This document shows positions 9,114 through 16,308 of a DNA stretch of 64,000 bases, piece after piece. This DNA comes from an uncultured bacterium. Lineage in GTDB: Bacteria > Cyanobacteriota > Vampirovibrionia > Gastranaerophilales > Gastranaerophilaceae. Position 1 is the first letter of the stretch. Every line of letters begins with the position of its first letter. The notes under the pieces were generated by a model. That model was given only the letters and a program-made list of their open reading frames with translations, had not been told where the DNA came from and searched no databases. The position numbers and the translations under genes were made by a program. Where the stretch lies: contig CACWHC010000004.1 in the NCBI GenBank assembly GCA_902760645.1, forward strand, positions 1 to 64,000, given 5' to 3'.

Positions 9114-9887
9114 ATGACTATTAAAATCAAATCGACTAATGCATTTACGCTGGCAGAAGTCCTAATAACGCTGGGAATTATTGGTGTTGTTGCCGCAATG
9201 ACTTTACCAACTTTAATTGGGAATTATCAGAAAAAACAGGTCATATCTCAAATGAAAAAGGCCTTTTCGGAATATGCTCAAGCCATGCAAATGGCTCAGG
9301 TCGAAAACGGAACGCTTGATACATGGGCTACTATTCCGAAAGCAAATTTTGATAATAGCAATATCGCACAGAATAGATATTTTGGCGAAAAATATCTTTT
9401 TCCAAATATCAAAACATTAAATATTTGTATCCCTACATCAAGTGAATGTTGGGCTGATAATGTCAAGAATTTAAATAATCAGGATATTACAGGAACAACC
9501 CATTATAGAAATAATGATCCCGGAGTAGTCTCATTTATAACCGCATCGGGATACTCAGTTTATTATTGGTTACACGGTAATGGAACAGGTATGTGGTATA
9601 TAGTTGATGTAAACGGTCCAAAAAACGGACCTAATATAATTGGAAGAGATATTTTTTCTTTTGGTGCTTCATGGGGAACGTCAAAGGCAAAAATAAAACC
9701 AATGGGTGTTTCAAATGATGCAGAAACAGTTGAATATACCCGAGATGATATTATCAACGGAACAAATGGCGTCAGCAATAATTATAAATGTCAAAAAACA
9801 TCATCCAGTGATCAACCATTAGGGGCATACTGTGGAGCAGTAATAGTACTTGACGGCTGGGAAATAAAACCTGATTATCCATGGTAA
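9114..9887 (+). CDS. Type IV pseudopilin-like protein
   Basis: 257 residues. Short basic leader MTIKIKSTN, then AFTLAEVLITLGIIGVVAAMTLPTL, the class III signal cut by prepilin peptidase, with Ala in place of Gly before the cut and Glu at +5. The globular part has several Cys residues and ends in CGAVIVLDGWEIKPDYPW. The C-terminal pattern CGAxIxxxGWxIxxDYPW is shared with the pseudopilin at 60138. GCGGAGGAATTAAG is an excellent ribosome site. The gene is divergent from an XRE regulator. It may be a minor pilin or a component of a pilus/type II secretion machine encoded elsewhere. Confidence 0.88.
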   Translation: MTIKIKSTNAFTLAEVLITLGIIGVVAAMTLPTLIGNYQKKQVISQMKKAFSEYAQAMQMAQVENGTLDTWATIPKANFDNSNIAQNRYFGEKYLFPNIKTLNICIPTSSECWADNVKNLNNQDITGTTHYRNNDPGVVSFITASGYSVYYWLHGNGTGMWYIVDVNGPKNGPNIIGRDIFSFGASWGTSKAKIKPMGVSNDAETVEYTRDDIINGTNGVSNNYKCQKTSSSDQPLGAYCGAVIVLDGWEIKPDYPW

Positions 9888-9925
9888 ATAGCTAATGGAA
9901 CATATTATAGGTATATTTATAAACA

Positions 9926-9959
9926 AAAACAGGTGATACAAATGTATCACCTGTTTTTA
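9926..9959. terminator. Bidirectional terminator
   Basis: Hairpin AACAGGTGATAC-AAAT-GTATCACCTGTT with A-run and T-run on the two sides. It lies between the convergent pseudopilin (plus) and HU (minus) genes and can serve both. Confidence 0.85.
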
Positions 9960-9976
9960 TAAAATTCAAAATCCAA

Positions 9977-10249
9977 TTACTTAACCAATTCTTTGAATTT
10001 CTTACCAGCAGAAAATGCAGGAACTGTTTTAGCAGCGATTTTAATTTCTTTACCTGTTTGAGGGTTACGACCAGTTCTAGCTGCTCTTTTGCGAGCTTCA
10101 AAAGTACCGAAACCAACTAAAGTTACTTTACCGCCTTTTTTAACTGTTTTTTCGATAGTTTCGATTGTTGCAGATAAAACTGCAGCTGCATCTTTTTTTG
10201 AAACCTTAGCTGATTTTGAAATTTCTGCTACTAATTCTTCTTTGTTCAT
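9977..10249 (-). CDS. hup: DNA-binding protein HU
   Basis: 90 residues, the standard HU length. The sequence follows the family throughout: MNKEELVAEISKSAKVSKKDA, VTLVGFGTFEARKRAARTGRNPQTGKEI (the DNA-binding arm with its conserved RNPQTG), and VPAFSAGKKFKELV. It compacts DNA and bends it as a homodimer. An AGGAG site lies just upstream of the ATG. It is monocistronic and ends at the bidirectional terminator. Confidence 0.96.
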   Translation of the reverse strand: MNKEELVAEISKSAKVSKKDAAAVLSATIETIEKTVKKGGKVTLVGFGTFEARKRAARTGRNPQTGKEIKIAAKTVPAFSAGKKFKELVK

Positions 10250-10466
10250 AGTATTCTCCTTTCTTAACTAAACATGATTATTATATACATTATAAAAGAA
10301 TATGCAAGCTCTTAACATATTGACACATGCTATATATAACGTTCTTGGAAATTAAACCTGTAAAAAACCGGTAAACAGGCGTTTTTAGGCTCTATGCCAA
10401 CTCTATATCAGAACATTAAAGATAATAAAGATATATTACGACATATGCTTAGCATGCTTACCTTAA

Positions 10467-11693
10467 TCATACTCTTTTAAAGATTAATGACGTATTAATT
10501 CCGCCGAATGCAAAGTTATTACTCATTACATATTCGGTTTTCATAATTCTCGGACTCGTTATAATATAATCAAGTTCAGCACATTTTTCATCGACATTCT
10601 TCAAATTTAAGGTCGGACAGAACCAATTATTATTCATCATTTCTATACTCATAATGGCTTCTATCGCACCACACGCACCAAGCGTATGTCCAGTATAACT
10701 TTTCAAACTGCTTACAGGAACATTACCTTTAAAAACATTGTGTGTAGCTATACTTTCGGCAATATCACCATTTACGGTTCCTGTACCATGAGCATTAATG
10801 TACCCTATATCCTCCGGTGATAAATTTGCATCCGCAAGAGCCAACTTCATTACCTCCGTCATCATATCGGAATTCGGATTGGTTATATGCGTTCCGTCAG
10901 TATTTGTCGCAAATCCGACAATTTCTGCGTATATTTTTGCACCACGATTTTTTGCATGCTCATATTCTTCAAGTATCAGTGTACCTGCACCTTCTCCTAT
11001 AACAAGTCCGTCCCTGTCGGCATCAAATGGCGAAGGAGTTAAACCGGGCGTATCATTTTTTATACTCGTTGCAAACAAAGTATCAAAAACCCCAATATTA
11101 CTCGGGCTGTATTCTTCTGCACCGCCTGCAATCATAACAGTCTGAATGCCTGATTTTATTGCTTCATAAGCATAACCTATTGACATAGAACCTGAAGTAC
11201 AAGCTGTAGATGTCGGGATTAACCTGCCATGCGTTTTAAAATACAATGAAATATTAACTGCGGCAGTGTGCGACATCATTCTTACATAAGAACCTGAATT
11301 AAGATTTTTTACTTCATGATTTACACACATGGAATAAAAATCCATTATCGCATCAATAGAACCGCTGCAAGAACCGTAACTTACGCCTGTTTGTCCGCTT
11401 GATATTACAGGGTCATTTAGCAATTCTGCATCTTCAACAGCCTGTTTTGCCGTAACGACAGCTTTTATTGCAACGTCCCCCATTGTGCGTGTTGTTTTTC
11501 TTGTAAAATCGGACGGCAGAACGAAATCTTTTACTCTTGAGGCTAATCTTGTATGCAAACCCCTGTATATACCTAAATTTTCATCGTATTGAATACAATT
11601 TTCCAATGTATGTAATCTTTCAAAAGACGATTTGACGGTAGACCCAAGAGGACTGGCTATTGCCATACCGGTAATAACAACACGCTTTGCCAT
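10467..11693 (-). CDS. Beta-ketoacyl-ACP synthase, ApeR-like
   Basis: 408-residue KAS I/II-type condensing enzyme with the full catalytic triad: Cys165 (TSTACTSGSM), His302 (NAHGTGTVNGD) and His336 (KSYTGHTLGACG). Last gene of the minus arm of the aryl polyene-like cluster. Its ATG overlaps the stop codon of the ketoreductase (TAATG), which implies translational coupling. By order it corresponds to ApeR in the E. coli APE cluster, a second ketosynthase thought to act early or to supply starter acyl-ACP. A fatty-acid FabF role is less likely given the neighbours. Confidence 0.87.
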   Translation of the reverse strand: MAKRVVITGMAIASPLGSTVKSSFERLHTLENCIQYDENLGIYRGLHTRLASRVKDFVLPSDFTRKTTRTMGDVAIKAVVTAKQAVEDAELLNDPVISSGQTGVSYGSCSGSIDAIMDFYSMCVNHEVKNLNSGSYVRMMSHTAAVNISLYFKTHGRLIPTSTACTSGSMSIGYAYEAIKSGIQTVMIAGGAEEYSPSNIGVFDTLFATSIKNDTPGLTPSPFDADRDGLVIGEGAGTLILEEYEHAKNRGAKIYAEIVGFATNTDGTHITNPNSDMMTEVMKLALADANLSPEDIGYINAHGTGTVNGDIAESIATHNVFKGNVPVSSLKSYTGHTLGACGAIEAIMSIEMMNNNWFCPTLNLKNVDEKCAELDYIITSPRIMKTEYVMSNNFAFGGINTSLIFKRV

Positions 11694-12415
11694 TAATACA
11701 TACCTCCGTTAACAGAAATCACCTGTCCCGTAATATAAGATGCGTCCTCGCTAAAGAGGTAATTTATCGCACTTGCGACTTCTTTTGCTGTACCCATTCT
11801 TCTCATTGGAATTGTTTCTTTTATCATATCGAACGGTATATCACTTGTCATATCGGATTCAATAACACCGGGAGCAACGCAATTAACTGTTATATTTCTT
11901 TTTGCGACTTCTCTGCTTAAAGTCTTGACTGCCCCGATAATTCCTGCTTTTGATGCACTATAATTAATTTGTCCTCTGTTACCGGCTAAACCCGATACAG
12001 ACGATAATGCAACAATTCGTCCTTTTCTGTTTTGTACCATAGGTAAAATCAACGGACGCAGAGTATTATAAAAACCATTCAAATTTGTATTTATAACTCT
12101 GTCCCACTCATCATCCTCCATAGCAGGGAAAGAATTATCCGCGGTTATTCCGGCATTAACAACAACACCATAATAAATACCATTGTTCTCAATATCTTTT
12201 ATTAACACTTCCTTGGTTTGCTCTCTGTTTGAAACATCAAACTGAAGAATACGAACATTTCTGCCGATTTCTTCAATAGATTTTTTAACCTCAAGAGCTT
12301 TGTCTTTATTTTTATTACAATGCAAAACAATATCGAAACCATTTTTGGCTAAATATATTGCCGTTTCTTTTCCTATTCCTCTGCTTGAACCTGTAACTAA
12401 AACCGTTTTATCCAT
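11693..12415 (-). CDS. 3-oxoacyl-ACP reductase (FabG/ApeQ-like)
   Basis: 240-residue short-chain dehydrogenase/reductase. Nucleotide-binding TGSSRGIG at residues 8-15, NAG near 87-89, and catalytic Ser139, Tyr152 and Lys156 (YSASK). The C-terminal ITGQVISVNGGMY is typical of FabG. It reduces the beta-keto group of the growing polyene chain on its ACP. It overlaps the dehydratase gene by 8 bp and the downstream ketosynthase by 1 bp, so the arm is a tight operon. It matches ApeQ in position. Confidence 0.9.
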   Translation of the reverse strand: MDKTVLVTGSSRGIGKETAIYLAKNGFDIVLHCNKNKDKALEVKKSIEEIGRNVRILQFDVSNREQTKEVLIKDIENNGIYYGVVVNAGITADNSFPAMEDDEWDRVINTNLNGFYNTLRPLILPMVQNRKGRIVALSSVSGLAGNRGQINYSASKAGIIGAVKTLSREVAKRNITVNCVAPGVIESDMTSDIPFDMIKETIPMRRMGTAKEVASAINYLFSEDASYITGQVISVNGGMY

Positions 12416-12866
12416 TAAGAATTTCCTTTATATTATCATTATCATCCTGATAAACATTTATCGCAGCACTTGCGACTTCTTCGTTTTTATCATTATAAAT
12501 AAAACATTCAAAAGAATACAACTCCGCAACAAAAACTTCTTTAACCAAAATATAATAAGTTTTTCCAAGTTCAAAAGTCTTAATTGCATTGTTATACAAC
12601 CTTGTACCGAGCAAAAATCCAATCTGAGGTGAAGATAATTTTTTTCTGAAATAGGCATAACAACCGATAGTCTGCGCCATATATTCTATTCCGATTACGC
12701 TATCAATACCGTCTAAAGTTTTGTCAAAAAACAAACTGTTTTCTCTGATGGTAACACAAGACTTTAACCATTTGTCCTCTATCGAATAATCGACAACATC
12801 ATCAATTAAAATCATAGGTTCTTTGTGAGGTAATATAGTAGCCAGATATTTTTTGTTATTCATCAT
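12408..12866 (-). CDS. 3-hydroxyacyl-ACP dehydratase, hotdog fold (ApeP-like)
   Basis: 152-residue hotdog protein. The N-terminal PHKEPMILIDDV around His14 matches the FabZ/ApeP opening (PHRPPM-LID). A second block, GIEYMAQTIGCYAYFR, is the central helix. In the E. coli pathway ApeP pairs with ApeI to form the heterodimeric dehydratase, with one subunit catalytic. Here the likely partner is the C-terminal domain of the ligase fusion at 16305. It overlaps apeO-like by 11 bp and apeQ-like by 8 bp. Confidence 0.85.
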   Translation of the reverse strand: MMNNKKYLATILPHKEPMILIDDVVDYSIEDKWLKSCVTIRENSLFFDKTLDGIDSVIGIEYMAQTIGCYAYFRKKLSSPQIGFLLGTRLYNNAIKTFELGKTYYILVKEVFVAELYSFECFIYNDKNEEVASAAINVYQDDNDNIKEILNG

Positions 12867-13986
12867 TTTTCCCCATAATCATAATTGCATTAGTACCGCC
12901 AAAGCCAAAAGAATTACACATACAAATCTTACACCTGTTGTATATTTTATTTTTTAATACCAGATTAATTTTTGAAATACCTTCATCATATTCTCCATCA
13001 TAAATATGCGGATATAATCTGCCGTCAAATTCATCCAGTAATTTACAGCATAATGCGGTTTCTATACCTGCTGCCGCACCCAAACAATGCCCTGTAATGG
13101 GTTTTGTAGAACTTACCGGGACTTTATCACCAAACACAGCACTTATAGCTTTTGCTTCCATAATATCGTTTGTAACCGTACCTGTCCCATGAGCATTAAT
13201 ATAATCTACCTCACTCTGACTTATATTAGCCTCGGATAATGCCATATTAATTGCACTTATGGCTTCTTTAGCCTCGGGGTCGGGAGTAGTCGAATGATAT
13301 ATGTCGGAATTTTCACCTATGCCCATAACTTTTATTCCCTCCACATTATCTTTTTCAAGAAGGAATATAGTACTTGCTTCCCCCAAATTCATACCTGCAC
13401 GATTTTTACTAAAAGGAATTGATGGTTTATTCGATAAAACTTCCAGAGAATAAAATCCATACATCGGGACTTTTGCCATAGTGTCAACACACGCAACGAT
13501 TACCGCATCAGAAATCCCGTTATTTAACAAATCTCTTGCCGCAGAAAAAGCTTTTATGCCGGAAGAACAGGCTGTAGAAACTGTTGTATAAAATCCGCTT
13601 AGCCCAAGCACATTTCTCAAAAACAATGCCGGATTTCCTAATTCACAGTGCTTTTGATTTTTGGTTTGCGCATATTCTTCAACCCCTGAATTAGTGGTAG
13701 CAACGATTATACCCACTTTATCATCAGAGTATGCAGTCTTTATGCCGTTAATTTTATTTTTTATTAATTCCAGATTTTTTAACAACAACTGATTACATCT
13801 TATATTAAAATCAGGATTGTTAATTTCCGGTAGAACGGTTTTTATAATACCCGCACGGACATAATCATTCGGCATATAATTTTCAAGGTTATAAAAGCAA
13901 CCTGCATTACCATCAATAGCATTTTTATAAATTTCATCGATGTTGTTTCCTAAATTGCAAAGAGCTTCGTAACCTGTTATAATCAA
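12856..13986 (-). CDS. Beta-ketoacyl-ACP synthase, ApeO-like chain-elongating KS
   Basis: Condensing enzyme of 376 residues from the preferred TTG start at 13986 (MIITGYEALCNLG), which has AGAGGG about 9 nt upstream. The frame stays open to 14157, but that extension is a Cys/Tyr-rich tail unlike any KS. Triad: Cys140 (VSTACSSG), His266 (NAHGTGTVTND), His300 (KPITGHCLGAAAG). First gene of the minus arm, diverging from a chain-length-factor-like gene only 38 bp away. That pairing mirrors ApeO with ApeC, the KS-CLF heterodimer that extends the aryl-primed chain with malonyl units. Confidence 0.88.
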   Translation of the reverse strand: MIITGYEALCNLGNNIDEIYKNAIDGNAGCFYNLENYMPNDYVRAGIIKTVLPEINNPDFNIRCNQLLLKNLELIKNKINGIKTAYSDDKVGIIVATTNSGVEEYAQTKNQKHCELGNPALFLRNVLGLSGFYTTVSTACSSGIKAFSAARDLLNNGISDAVIVACVDTMAKVPMYGFYSLEVLSNKPSIPFSKNRAGMNLGEASTIFLLEKDNVEGIKVMGIGENSDIYHSTTPDPEAKEAISAINMALSEANISQSEVDYINAHGTGTVTNDIMEAKAISAVFGDKVPVSSTKPITGHCLGAAAGIETALCCKLLDEFDGRLYPHIYDGEYDEGISKINLVLKNKIYNRCKICMCNSFGFGGTNAIMIMGKNDE

Positions 13987-14007
13987 AAATTTAACCCTCT
14001 TAATATT

Positions 14008-14018
14008 TATAATATAAT
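14008..14018 (+). promoter_or_regulatory. Overlapping -10-like boxes in a 38-bp divergent promoter
   Basis: Two overlapping TATAAT hexamers (14008-14013 and 14013-14018) end 7 nt before the ATG at 14025. With only 38 bp between divergent start codons there is little room for leaders, so the plus-arm mRNA may be leaderless or very short-leadered. Confidence 0.45.
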
Positions 14019-14024
14019 GGTAGC

Positions 14025-14639
14025 ATGAAAGATAATTTATTAGAATTTTATGTAAATAAGTATAACTTTTCCAATGGTACAGACACACTAAATTTAGATT
14101 TTCTACCGCCAATTTTACGCAGAAGAATGAGTACCTTGGACAAAATTGCAATAGCAAACTTAAACAGCGTATATTGTGAGGATATTCAAAATATAATATT
14201 TGCTTCTCAATACGGGGAAGTTGAAAGACTCATCAAATTAATCACTCAATATAGTGAAAATAAGGAAGTATCCCCGAATTTATTTTCAGGTTCCGTACAC
14301 AATTATGCAACAGGATTTTTCCTTTTAAATAAACAGAAACCCATAACATATACAGCAATATCAGCTTGTGAACATACAATTTCAACGGGATTATTATTAT
14401 CGGTTATAGCGAATTACGATAATAATTTGTTTTGTTATGCAGATACAAATAATACCCAAACAAATGCAATGGCAATAAATTTAACTAAAATACCGACACC
14501 CGAATTCGTCAAATATATAATTAAACTTGAAAATAACGTAGCCGTAAATGATGAATTTGACGGCTTTATAAAACTCCTTAACGGAGAAATAAATTCTTTG
14601 AAAACTTCAATTTACACAATTGAAAGGGCAACAAAATGA
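14025..14639 (+). CDS. Ketosynthase-like chain length factor, ApeC-like
   Basis: 204 residues, about half a ketosynthase. It matches the beta-ketoacyl-synthase-like family used as chain length factor in APE clusters: ILRRRMSTLDKIAIANL, FASQYGEVERLIKLI, SPNLFSGSVHNYATG and TYTAISACEHTISTGLL. The C-terminal half with the catalytic histidines is absent, so it should not condense by itself. It is expected to pair with the ApeO-like KS and fix product length. It overlaps the next gene by 4 bp (ATGA). No strong ribosome site precedes it. Confidence 0.8.
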   Translation: MKDNLLEFYVNKYNFSNGTDTLNLDFLPPILRRRMSTLDKIAIANLNSVYCEDIQNIIFASQYGEVERLIKLITQYSENKEVSPNLFSGSVHNYATGFFLLNKQKPITYTAISACEHTISTGLLLSVIANYDNNLFCYADTNNTQTNAMAINLTKIPTPEFVKYIIKLENNVAVNDEFDGFIKLLNGEINSLKTSIYTIERATK

Positions 14640-15361
14640 TAAGATTCATCAGAGGAATAACTGTCATTTTACTGTTTGCTTTGTTTGGTTTTGGGGCTTT
14701 ATTTATAAGATATTGTATTTTCCCTCTTCAAAAAACCAAATTAGAAAATTATGAAACACTCCAGAAATCCTGGCAGTTCTTTGTATGGCTTTTAAAAGCA
14801 CTAAAAATTATAGAATTAAAAATCAAGGATGAAGAAAAGATTTGTTCAATAAAAAATTCTATCATAGTTTCGACCCACCCCAGCTTCATTGATATTGTAA
14901 TTTTAATGTCAATAATACCCCACTCAACATGTTTTGTTGCAGAGAAATTAGCACGCAATCCTTTCTTTAAAGGCATGGTAAATTTGTTATTTATACTTGA
15001 GGTTAATTCCATTGACGAGTGGTTAGGGGATGCCTGCAAAAAACTTGATAACGGATTAAATGTAATAATATTTCCGATGGGAAGAAGACACAGAAAAAAT
15101 GAATTTCCGAAAATCAGACGGGGTACAGCTTTAATCAGTCAAAAATCCCGAAAAAACATCACTTTACTTAATATTGAAACGAGTTCCGATTTTCTGCAGA
15201 TTAACCAGCCTATATATGAAGCAGGAGATAAACCGGTATTATTTACTCTTGAATACATTGGACAAATTGATACCAATTATTACCTGGGAAAATTTCAGGA
15301 TGAAGTAACATATAAATCTGAAATTACAAAACAAATATCCGCAATTTTATACAAAAGATAG
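14636..15361 (+). CDS. PlsC-type acyltransferase, ApeD-like
   Basis: 241 residues. An N-terminal membrane helix (about 5-27) is followed by an LPLAT domain with the catalytic HxxxxD motif as His81-Asp86 (HPSFID) and a downstream FPMGRRHRKN loop. It resembles 1-acyl-glycerol-3-phosphate acyltransferases. In APE clusters this family is thought to attach the finished polyene acyl chain to a lipid or glycolipid anchor. It is translationally coupled to the CLF-like gene before it (ATGA overlap). Confidence 0.85.
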   Translation: MIRFIRGITVILLFALFGFGALFIRYCIFPLQKTKLENYETLQKSWQFFVWLLKALKIIELKIKDEEKICSIKNSIIVSTHPSFIDIVILMSIIPHSTCFVAEKLARNPFFKGMVNLLFILEVNSIDEWLGDACKKLDNGLNVIIFPMGRRHRKNEFPKIRRGTALISQKSRKNITLLNIETSSDFLQINQPIYEAGDKPVLFTLEYIGQIDTNYYLGKFQDEVTYKSEITKQISAILYKR

Positions 15362-15389
15362 ATTTTAATTTTTATGCTATAGTATTGAT

Positions 15390-15647
15390 ATGGAATTAGA
15401 ATTACGAATAAAACAATTAATTATAAATTCTTTAGAGTTGGAAGATATCGAAGCAGAAGACATAGCTGATGAGGAGCCTTTATTCGGGGACGGACTGGGG
15501 CTTGATTCTATTGATGCTTTAGAACTCGGAATGACATTAAAAAAAGAGTTTAATTTGACTATAAGTAAAAACAAAGAAGAAAACAAACAACATTTTTATT
15601 CCGTAAAAACTATCGCTAATTTTGTAAGGATGCAACATAATGGATAA
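15390..15647 (+). CDS. Acyl carrier protein 1 (ApeE-like)
   Basis: 85 residues, acidic. The 4'-phosphopantetheine site is Ser40 in GLGLDSIDALEL. First of two tandem carrier proteins; its end overlaps the second by 8 bp. The DSID form is typical of the APE carriers rather than the DSLD of the fatty-acid ACP. It carries the starter or growing polyene. Confidence 0.92.
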   Translation: MELELRIKQLIINSLELEDIEAEDIADEEPLFGDGLGLDSIDALELGMTLKKEFNLTISKNKEENKQHFYSVKTIANFVRMQHNG

Positions 15648-15891
15648 AAAATATTCAAAAGAAGAAATTTATAACAAATTATGTGAAATTTTGGAAGAAG
15701 AATTCGAGATTGACAAAACTTTGCTGAATAGTGATGCAAATTTATTTACGGATTTGGATTTAGACAGCATTGATGCAGTTGATTTGGCGGTAAGATTACA
15801 ACAATTTACAGATAAAAGAATTTCACCTGAAGAATTTAAGCAAATCAGAACTCTGGATGATGTTGTAAAAGCTATATACAACCTTGTATAG
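15640..15891 (+). CDS. Acyl carrier protein 2 (ApeF-like)
   Basis: 83 residues with phosphopantetheine Ser43 in LDLDSIDAVDLAV. It overlaps ACP 1. Paired non-identical ACPs are a hallmark of aryl polyene clusters. The split of labour between starter and extender carriers cannot be read from sequence alone. Confidence 0.92.
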   Translation: MDKKYSKEEIYNKLCEILEEEFEIDKTLLNSDANLFTDLDLDSIDAVDLAVRLQQFTDKRISPEEFKQIRTLDDVVKAIYNLV

Positions 15892-15903
15892 GAAGTTACT
15901 GGA

Positions 15904-16308
15904 ATGCGTAAACTCAAAACTTTTGTACCAATTTTAGTTACTTTTTGTGTAATTTTTCTATTCTATGTAAAAAGATTTGTGTTCCTGAAGTTTTATCCGC
16001 CGATATGTAATTTTATAATATTTAGCATATTTTTTGGCTCTTTGTTTTGTAAAGAAACTATTATACAAAAATTTGCAAGAGCATGCGGAGATAAGCTGGA
16101 TAAGCCTGTTTGGAATTATACCAGAAACATTACATATATCTGGTGCATTTTTATGTTTATAAATTTACTGATTTCAATATGGACAATTTTTATGCCCGAT
16201 AAAATCTGGATACTGTATAACGGATGTATTTCTTATATTTTAATAGGATTACTATTCGCAGCAGAATATATTGTAAGGATTATATTACGCAAAAGGGAAT
16301 TAATTTGA
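15904..16308 (+). CDS. Small membrane protein, COG4648/ApeG-like
   Basis: 134 residues with about four hydrophobic segments (roughly 6-23, 30-47, 74-96, 103-124), consistent with an integral inner-membrane protein. Its place between the tandem ACPs and the AMP-ligase is that of ApeG, the COG4648 membrane protein of APE clusters. Biochemical role unknown. It overlaps the ligase start by 4 bp (TTGA). Confidence 0.72.
   Translation: MRKLKTFVPILVTFCVIFLFYVKRFVFLKFYPPICNFIIFSIFFGSLFCKETIIQKFARACGDKLDKPVWNYTRNITYIWCIFMFINLLISIWTIFMPDKIWILYNGCISYILIGLLFAAEYIVRIILRKRELI

Noticed and set aside
9892..10116. 74-codon minus-strand frame overlapping HU
   Set aside because: Wrong-frame reading of hup plus its terminator; the HU frame is unmistakable.
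12856..14157. 433-residue version of the ApeO-like KS
   Set aside because: The extra 57 residues are unlike any ketosynthase and run antisense through the apeC-like gene; TTG 13986 has a ribosome site.
10467..14157. A second fatty-acid (fab) operon
   Set aside because: Two KS, a CLF-like half-KS, twin DSID carriers, LolA-like and MMPL genes in APE order fit aryl polyene synthesis far better.
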